Assembly (NCBI GenBank): GCA_016293805.1
Contig: JAEDDI010000020.1
Span: forward strand, 1 to 35,012
DNA length: 35,012 bases
Reading direction: 5' to 3'
From: Bacillota bacterium
GTDB taxonomy: Bacteria > Bacillota > Clostridia > Peptostreptococcales > Anaerovoracaceae
This document shows, piece after piece, positions 29,475-35,012 of the stretch. The notes beneath the pieces are model-generated. The model did not search any database. It saw nothing but the letters and a program-made list of their open reading frames with translations, and was not told the DNA's origin. Every line of letters begins with the position of its first letter. Within the stretch, counting starts at the first letter, position 1. A program made the translations under genes and the position numbers.

Positions 29475-31165
29475 GAAGCAACCTCCTCCCATGTGATGCC
29501 TTCAGGATACCATTTTCCTGCCATCCTGTTTGCAGTTGTGGTGTAAAAACTGTTTCCTGCAAAAAACTCCTTCGTTTCTCCAATCGATGTTATCTCACCG
29601 TCAAAAAACATTCCGCACCTGTCAGCATACTGGGCGCAGAACTCAATATCGTGGCTTACCATGAATATGGTAATGCCTCTTTCCTTTAACCGGTCAAACA
29701 CCCCCGCAAGCGTTATCTTAAAGAAAGGATCAAGTCCCTTGGTCGGCTCATCAAGAAGCAATATATCAGGATTCAAAAGCAGTATCTTGCCGAGCGCAAG
29801 CCTCTGCTGCTCACCTCCCGAAAGGTCATAAGGGTGGGACTTCCTCAGATGCTCTATCTCCATCATGGAAAGCATCTCCTCAACTCTGGATATTCTTTCA
29901 TCATCACTGACTTTTTCATAGTAAAGAGCTTCAAGGAGCTCTTCCTCCACCGTTATTTCAGTAAAGAGTGCCTGCGGATTCTGAGGCAGCATGCCGACCT
30001 TGCCTGTATATGTAATCTTTCCTCTCTGCACCTTGTTTATTCCGGTTATGCATTTAAGCGTTGTCGATTTCCCTGTTCCGTTTCCGCCAAGGAGCGCAAA
30101 CAGCTCTCCCCTGTACACTTCAAGTGAAAGGCCTCTTAAAACGTCACCTGACTCCCTGCTGTATCTGAAATACAGATTATCAAGGGTAAGCACGGGAGTT
30201 TCCTTTAAAAGGTCATTACCTGTATTATCTTTATTCTTTAAAACACTATCCCCATGTGCAGAAGATGATTTCCATGATAATGAATGATGAGAAGGAGTTA
30301 AATCTTCCCGACCTTTTGAAGGTGTGAGAATCTCCTTTGGAAGAATCTCTTCAAGCCACAGCCTTCCCTCCCTGACAGTAAGAGGAGATCTTCCTTCCCT
30401 GAAACAGTGTGAATATATCTTCATGACAGACGGAAGTCCGTAAAACATCGGATGATTCTCAGCTATAAGGTACGCTCCTATCTTCCTCGGCTCATCTGAT
30501 GCAATTATCCTGCCCCCATCCATGACAATTACATTATCCGCCATGGTAAACAGGGTCTCAAGCCTGTGCTCAGAGATTATAACTGTTACACCGAGGTCTC
30601 TGTTGATGCGGTAAACCGTTTTAAGGAAGTCTTCAGCAGCTATAGGGTCAAGCTGTGATGTCGGTTCATCAAGGACGAGCACTTCAGGCTGCATCGCCAT
30701 GATCGATGCAAGATTTAAAAGCTGCTTCTGTCCTCCTGAAAGCTCGGCAACGTTTGCCCTGAACCACCCCTGGATTCCAAAGTAGCTTGCCATCTCCGCC
30801 ACTCTTCTCTTAATCACCTGATTATCAAATCCAAGTGATTCAAGGCCGAAAGCAAGCTCATGCCAGACTTTGTCTGTCACAAGCTGGTTATCGGGATTCT
30901 GCTGCACAAACCCTATTTCGGCAGCACTTTTCCTGTCATCCATTTCATGGACAGGTTCATCTCTATACAAAACCTTTCCATTTATCTCACCATAGGGCAT
31001 CATATTCTTTTTAAGGTGCCTCAGAAGTGTTGACTTGCCGCATCCCGATCTGCCGCACAGCACATTAAATGAACCTTTCTCAATTTCAAGACTTACATCC
31101 TTTAATGCGAATGTGTCACTCTGAGGATATCTGAAGCTTAAATTGTTTATTCTGATTTCCGCCAT
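29441..31165 (-). CDS. ECF transporter fused double ATPase (EcfA-EcfA')
   Basis: A 574-residue protein that joins the two ATPases of an ECF importer. The first nucleotide-binding domain (about 1-255) has Walker A GRSGCGKS (38-45), ELSGGQKQLLN, VLVLDEPTSQLD and ISEHRLET. A Ser-rich linker of about 60 residues follows. The second domain (from about 330) has GGNGTGKS, DLSGGEQQRLAL, ILLLDEPTKGLD and VSHDIEF. Both sites look competent for ATP. The start at 31165 was chosen because MAEIRINNLSFRYP is a typical N-terminus and CGGAGAAAGACA precedes it. It overlaps the end of ecfT by 19 bases and the start of the S gene by 34 bases, so all three are translated together. Confidence 0.93.
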   Translation of the reverse strand: MAEIRINNLSFRYPQSDTFALKDVSLEIEKGSFNVLCGRSGCGKSTLLRHLKKNMMPYGEINGKVLYRDEPVHEMDDRKSAAEIGFVQQNPDNQLVTDKVWHELAFGLESLGFDNQVIKRRVAEMASYFGIQGWFRANVAELSGGQKQLLNLASIMAMQPEVLVLDEPTSQLDPIAAEDFLKTVYRINRDLGVTVIISEHRLETLFTMADNVIVMDGGRIIASDEPRKIGAYLIAENHPMFYGLPSVMKIYSHCFREGRSPLTVREGRLWLEEILPKEILTPSKGREDLTPSHHSLSWKSSSAHGDSVLKNKDNTGNDLLKETPVLTLDNLYFRYSRESGDVLRGLSLEVYRGELFALLGGNGTGKSTTLKCITGINKVQRGKITYTGKVGMLPQNPQALFTEITVEEELLEALYYEKVSDDERISRVEEMLSMMEIEHLRKSHPYDLSGGEQQRLALGKILLLNPDILLLDEPTKGLDPFFKITLAGVFDRLKERGITIFMVSHDIEFCAQYADRCGMFFDGEITSIGETKEFFAGNSFYTTTANRMAGKWYPEGITWEEVASWAEEAMKGKR

Positions 31166-32040
31166 TGTCTTTCTCCGATAATATCTGTAACAAGCGGTAC
31201 TGAAAGAAGCAGTACATACGATAAGAACGAAACCCATCTGAAGAGTGTCTCATCTCCCCGCACTATTTCGGGATAGTAATAAATATCTGTGCAGCCGGTA
31301 ATGCATGCGATACTTGTTACTATTCCGAAGAAACATACTATAACAAGAACAGCTGTATCCCTCTCTGTCATCTTAAACAGATGAAAGCTGGTTCTTCCCT
31401 TGAGTCCGTAACCCCTTGCCTCCATTGAATCGGATGTCTCAATTGCGGCTTCAAGCGACCATGAAATGAGTATTGATACTTCCCTGCATGTTATGCGGAT
31501 TCTCTGGAACATATTCCCACCCTGCCGTCCCATACAGACCTGACCCTGGTGGATTTCGCGGTATCTCTCCCTAAGGAGAGGAATGAAGCGAAATATCATT
31601 GAAAGGGTTAATCCAAGTACAGGAGCCGCCTTGCCGAATATATATATGAGCTTATCCGATGTCATCACAATGCTAAAGCCTGCAAACCATATGATAACTG
31701 AAGAAAGCAGAATTGATGATGCAAATCCGAAGACAAGAGCCTCAAGCGTGATGCGGCTGCCGTTAAGATAAAAAAGCACCGTCGCGCCGTTATGCGTAAA
31801 CAGCGTGTTTATACATGTCATGAGGATAACTACAGGGCCCATGAACATCAGATTGACTTTAATCTGCCTCAGCCCTCCAAGCAGCACCGAATACACAAAC
31901 CCTATGACGAAAGCTGCAGCAACAAATTCGGGCGCAGTTGAAAACATGGTTATCCCTATGGCAAATATGTAGAATATTAAGCTGACTGCAGGGTGAAGCT
32001 CACAAAACGAGCTTCCCTCTCCCAGACCTTTTTTAAACAT
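31147..32040 (-). CDS. ecfT: ECF transporter transmembrane component EcfT (CbiQ family)
   Basis: A 297-residue membrane protein linking the ATPases to the S component. It begins with HPAVSLIFYI typical of the family, has about five to six helices and carries a cytoplasmic coupling-helix signature: SDSMEARGYGLKGRTSF (around 205-221) is the Ala-Arg-Gly motif that docks into the ATPases, and an earlier arginine-rich stretch (RFIPLLRERYREI) fits the companion motif. It is the first gene of the ECF module. Only about 20 bases separate its ATG from the hairpin at 32060-32086, and there is no room for a promoter between that hairpin and the gene. Confidence 0.9.
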   Translation of the reverse strand: MFKKGLGEGSSFCELHPAVSLIFYIFAIGITMFSTAPEFVAAAFVIGFVYSVLLGGLRQIKVNLMFMGPVVILMTCINTLFTHNGATVLFYLNGSRITLEALVFGFASSILLSSVIIWFAGFSIVMTSDKLIYIFGKAAPVLGLTLSMIFRFIPLLRERYREIHQGQVCMGRQGGNMFQRIRITCREVSILISWSLEAAIETSDSMEARGYGLKGRTSFHLFKMTERDTAVLVIVCFFGIVTSIACITGCTDIYYYPEIVRGDETLFRWVSFLSYVLLLSVPLVTDIIGERQWRKSE

Positions 32041-32059
32041 AATCTTAACCTTTTTAAGG

Positions 32060-32086
32060 ATGCGTTCCGGAAAATCCGGAACGCAT
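32060..32086 (-). other. Strong hairpin between the surface protein gene and ecfT
   Basis: ATGCGTTCCGGA pairs perfectly with TCCGGAACGCAT over 12 bp with a 3-base loop, directly after the stop of the surface protein gene. It is followed on the minus strand by CCTTAAAAAGG and not by a T-run. It could be a partial terminator or an RNA processing site that sets the ratio between surface protein and transporter. Confidence 0.6.
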
Positions 32087-32091
32087 ATCCT

Positions 32092-35012
32092 TTATCTGAA
32101 CTTTCTGTAAGTGTAGTTTGACCATTTAGTGTAGTACTTCTTTCCGTCAATTACTCTTACGCCTCTTACCCTGTAGTAATATGTCTTTCCCTTCTTAAGA
32201 TTCTTTACATTTGTAATCTTGAGAGTTGTAGGAAGTTTTGTAGTGTAGATAAGCTTGTATGTACCGTTCTTACCTGTTTTGCGGTATACCTGATAGTATG
32301 ATACCTTGTAGCTTGAATTCTTCTTCCAGTATATCTTAATGCCGCTCTTTAACCTGGTATTGGTTACCTTAGGCTTAATCGCCTGTACGCCCGCTATGAT
32401 TTTAGCTGTCTGATCAGATACTGCAGGTGTTTCAGATTCAGCTGATGCCGCCTCAAACACTACCTCTATCCGGTCAGTTGCCTTAATTCCTTCAAGCCTT
32501 GTTACAGCCCCCTTTGAAACTCCGTTAACCTTTACATCTGATACTTTGTATCCTGAGGAAGGGGATATATCAACACAGTTAGATGAAGCATCATACTCAA
32601 CCTTACCCATTGATGATGCATCTTTGCCGTCTTTGTCAGTGATGGAGATGGTTGGAGCTTTGTCTTCAGATGGCATGCTTGCTATAGCATATGGGTCCTT
32701 TGTGTAGTCCTGGACATAGTAGAATACTACTGTATCACCTGCTGATAAAACATAACTGCCCATCCCAACATTTGGAGCCGAATTGTTTACTCTATACATC
32801 CATCCTGAATTTGGACCATAATCAAGTTCTGAAAGAGTTATTCCAGTATTTGATGTAACTGAACTTACATAATCAGAACTGTTCCTTGTAAAGGTATATC
32901 CCTTTGATTCAAGCACAAGCTTAAACAGGTCATAAGCTGTAGCTCCGCTGGTAACTGACTTTGATGTCGAAGATATACCAGGAAAACTGCCATAACTGTC
33001 AAGTCTGAATGTTGCTGTTACTGCATCAGTAGATACATTCCCATTTCCGGAACTAACTGGTGAGATTATAACCATTGCCTGGCTTGTCACACTTGAAATA
33101 GTATGCTCTCCGTCTGAAATTACAGCATAGTAATAGTATGTTCCTGACTTAGTATTGTCCGGCACAAGCTGGAAATTGTAGTATTCACCAAAATCAGATA
33201 CTTTTGTATTCTGATAATATAAGTTCCCGGCGGTTCCTTTTATCTGTGTTTCAGTCCCCGCAGCTTTTGGAATTTCAACTTCCTTATATCCCTCACCTGT
33301 TTCACTGTAAATGCTGCTATAATACCATTTAACCGACATATCCTTCAGTTCTGTTCCGTCAGGAATAATTGTACAGGCACTCAAATACTTATATTTGCTT
33401 ACTAAATATGAATAAGAGTCGCCAACAGTCGCTTTCAGTTCATTGCCGCTGTACCAGTTGTTCCCCAGCATTGAATACTCAAATCCACCTGAACTGTAAA
33501 ACTTAAGATTATTATCTCCAATACCTTCAAGTGATGATGCTGTGGTTCCTATACATACTACGGCCTGGTTTGAAACACTTGTTATACTGTGTGTACCATC
33601 TGAAACTACTACGTAATAATAATATGTTCCACTTTTGCTTGTATCCGGTGTAATGTTAAAGAAATATGTTTCTCCTGTTGGAAATCCATCCCAGTTATAG
33701 TAGGAAATATTGCCTACGGTGCCTTTACCTTTTCCTGAAGTTGTTACTTTTGTATATCCGTTTCCTGACGGACTATAGACATCACTGTAATACCAGTTTA
33801 CAGTCATATCTTCACATTTTGTGCCTTCCGGTGCTGTTATATATGCACTGAGATACCTGTAGTTTCCTGTCATGGCATCTGAAGATTCGCCAGGCATAGC
33901 TTTCAGTTCATTGCCTGCATACCAGTTATTTCCCAGCATCGATGATTCATCGCCTTCTCTATAGCTGTAAAAGTCGAGAGGCCCATCGGAAAGCCCTCTT
34001 AAATCATTTGGCTCAACAACTATGTTTACTGATTTTACAGTTCCATTCGCACTGTCAAGCGTAACACTGTATGAACCTGCCTTTTGAGGAGCAAAAGTAA
34101 TTGATGCGCCGTATCCTAATGACTCATCAGCTGCCGTATCATCAACGCCAAGCTCTGTCCCATAATATGTATTAAATGAGCACGGTTCATATACACTCCA
34201 GCTATTATCTGTCACATAACCGGTTAAGTTATGAGTGCTTCCAAGTTTTACTGTAATATCCGAACTGCCATCATATGATTCATTATCTAAGTACATTTTG
34301 GAAGAAACATCAGAAACTACGACAGTAAGGTATGCGTTCAGCATAGGAGCACTGTTTGATTCAACAAAACCTGATGTTGTAAGATGATATGTTCCGGGAT
34401 TATCAAATTTTAGTGTAATAAATCCATTTTCATCAGCATCTGCTAAATCACCATATATTTCAGATGTATTATCAGCATCTATTACGGTACCATAGGTTTC
34501 AGTTTCATTTATAATTGCAGGGCTCTCAGGATCACTATAACCATTCATGTACATAAATCCATGCACACTTAATTTGAATTCGTATCCCGTTCCTACATTT
34601 ATTTTATCAAGCTTTGCTCCTTTTTCATCCTCAAACCAGGTGATATAGTCATCCCAGTAAGTTCCTTCATAATAAAAGAAATCAACTGTATCCCCATTGC
34701 TTACAGGTGCAGTATTCATGCTGTAGCCATTGCCCGAACTATCCTTTGGGTATGCATGGTTTATGGCAAATCCGGAAGACTTGCTTGTGTTTTCATTATC
34801 AAACATTTCACCTGCATTACCACCTGACATTGAAAGATAACTGCCAGCTGTAGCTGCAGTAAAAGCATTTCCGTATTTATCCGCATGAGCAGCAACAAGA
34901 ACATCAAGTGCAGACACTCCATCACCTTGATTAACTGCATCATCATCATATCCATAATTCTCTGCCGTATCTGCAGTTACTGTAAGCGAATCAGAAGTAT
35001 ATTTAAAAGCAT
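32092..35012 (-). CDS. Large surface protein with transcobalamin-like DUF4430 domains (5' end beyond window)
   Basis: The frame stays open from the stop at 32092 to the right edge, giving about 970 codons without the N-terminus. A DUF4430-like segment lies at the edge (GVSALDVLVAAHADKYG to NGDTVDFFYYEGTYWDD). Ig-like beta domains follow, including two tandem units of about 155 residues (approximately 34010-33535 and 33534-33060), both with SMLGNNWYxGNELKA, YLSA, WYYS and SGTYYYY. A complete DUF4430 domain comes next (about 33030-32700; SGWMYRVNNSAP, then SAGDTVVFYYVQDY). A fibronectin III-like domain ends the chain (YYYRVRGVRVIDGKKYYTKW). DUF4430 resembles the C-terminal beta domain of transcobalamin. 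With the ECF genes downstream, it may capture a corrinoid at the cell surface. Confidence 0.85.
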   Translation of the reverse strand, partial: AFKYTSDSLTVTADTAENYGYDDDAVNQGDGVSALDVLVAAHADKYGNAFTAATAGSYLSMSGGNAGEMFDNENTSKSSGFAINHAYPKDSSGNGYSMNTAPVSNGDTVDFFYYEGTYWDDYITWFEDEKGAKLDKINVGTGYEFKLSVHGFMYMNGYSDPESPAIINETETYGTVIDADNTSEIYGDLADADENGFITLKFDNPGTYHLTTSGFVESNSAPMLNAYLTVVVSDVSSKMYLDNESYDGSSDITVKLGSTHNLTGYVTDNSWSVYEPCSFNTYYGTELGVDDTAADESLGYGASITFAPQKAGSYSVTLDSANGTVKSVNIVVEPNDLRGLSDGPLDFYSYREGDESSMLGNNWYAGNELKAMPGESSDAMTGNYRYLSAYITAPEGTKCEDMTVNWYYSDVYSPSGNGYTKVTTSGKGKGTVGNISYYNWDGFPTGETYFFNITPDTSKSGTYYYYVVVSDGTHSITSVSNQAVVCIGTTASSLEGIGDNNLKFYSSGGFEYSMLGNNWYSGNELKATVGDSYSYLVSKYKYLSACTIIPDGTELKDMSVKWYYSSIYSETGEGYKEVEIPKAAGTETQIKGTAGNLYYQNTKVSDFGEYYNFQLVPDNTKSGTYYYYAVISDGEHTISSVTSQAMVIISPVSSGNGNVSTDAVTATFRLDSYGSFPGISSTSKSVTSGATAYDLFKLVLESKGYTFTRNSSDYVSSVTSNTGITLSELDYGPNSGWMYRVNNSAPNVGMGSYVLSAGDTVVFYYVQDYTKDPYAIASMPSEDKAPTISITDKDGKDASSMGKVEYDASSNCVDISPSSGYKVSDVKVNGVSKGAVTRLEGIKATDRIEVVFEAASAESETPAVSDQTAKIIAGVQAIKPKVTNTRLKSGIKIYWKKNSSYKVSYYQVYRKTGKNGTYKLIYTTKLPTTLKITNVKNLKKGKTYYYRVRGVRVIDGKKYYTKWSNYTYRKFR

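Overview
The window looks like a chromosomal segment of an anaerobic, Gram-positive low-to-mid GC Firmicute of class Clostridia. I would guess Eubacteriales, Family XIII-like relatives, but the genus is not resolved. Evidence: strong AGGAGG-type ribosome binding sites, lipoproteins and signal peptides of Gram-positive type, ECF vitamin transport, acyl-CoA and iron-dependent alcohol dehydrogenase chemistry, and a sigma-54 activator of clostridial layout. Nearly every gene lies on the minus strand, so operons read from right to left.

Region 1 (1-7046, minus) is a molybdenum cofactor and molybdate operon: moaA, a MOSC-Mog fusion, a degenerate MobA-like domain fused to a ModE-type HTH, a molybdopterin-binding protein with a Cys-rich tail, modA, modB, modC and moaC (cut by the left edge). 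Two hairpin terminators, an inverted repeat and an extended -10 promoter precede moaA.

Region 2 (7107-11400) has a ComEC-like metallo-beta-lactamase lipoprotein, then a three-gene membrane operon (two EamA/DMT exporters and a CDF-like transporter). A strongly folded leader precedes this operon.

Region 3 (11398-19162) is the most coherent candidate for an undescribed system. A PAS-AAA-Fis enhancer-binding protein sits between two operons. Each operon has a clear -24/-12 sigma-54 promoter and two upstream 18-bp palindromes of the form GTTGC-N6-GCAAC, one of which has a single mismatch. One operon encodes an SSS-family symporter, a two-helix membrane peptide, an unknown 214-residue protein and an iron-type alcohol dehydrogenase. 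The other encodes a hotdog-fold protein resembling beta-aminoacyl-CoA ammonia-lyases (Kal/Acl), a CoA-acylating aldehyde dehydrogenase and an unknown 103-residue protein. Together they suggest inducible uptake of a small substrate, alcohol/aldehyde interconversion, acyl-CoA formation and beta-elimination.

Region 4 (19099-25650) holds a relic membrane ORF, a large secreted choice-of-anchor I protein, an RSH-like HD-domain protein, and a HipA-like kinase gene flanked by two 172-bp direct repeats (about 96 % identical). The repeat carries the 3' end of the neighbouring radical SAM gene, a terminator and a promoter. The hipA segment therefore looks like a recent, potentially excisable insertion.

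Region 5 (25635-28491) has a radical SAM/SPASM-like protein, a two-helix potassium channel, a TetR regulator and a broken ORF.

Region 6 (28491-35012) has an ECF transporter (S component, fused double ATPase, T component). Immediately upstream lies a very large surface protein with transcobalamin-like DUF4430 domains that runs off the right edge. This arrangement suggests surface capture and import of a corrinoid or similar vitamin. No rRNA, tRNA, CRISPR array or intact insertion sequence was recognised.
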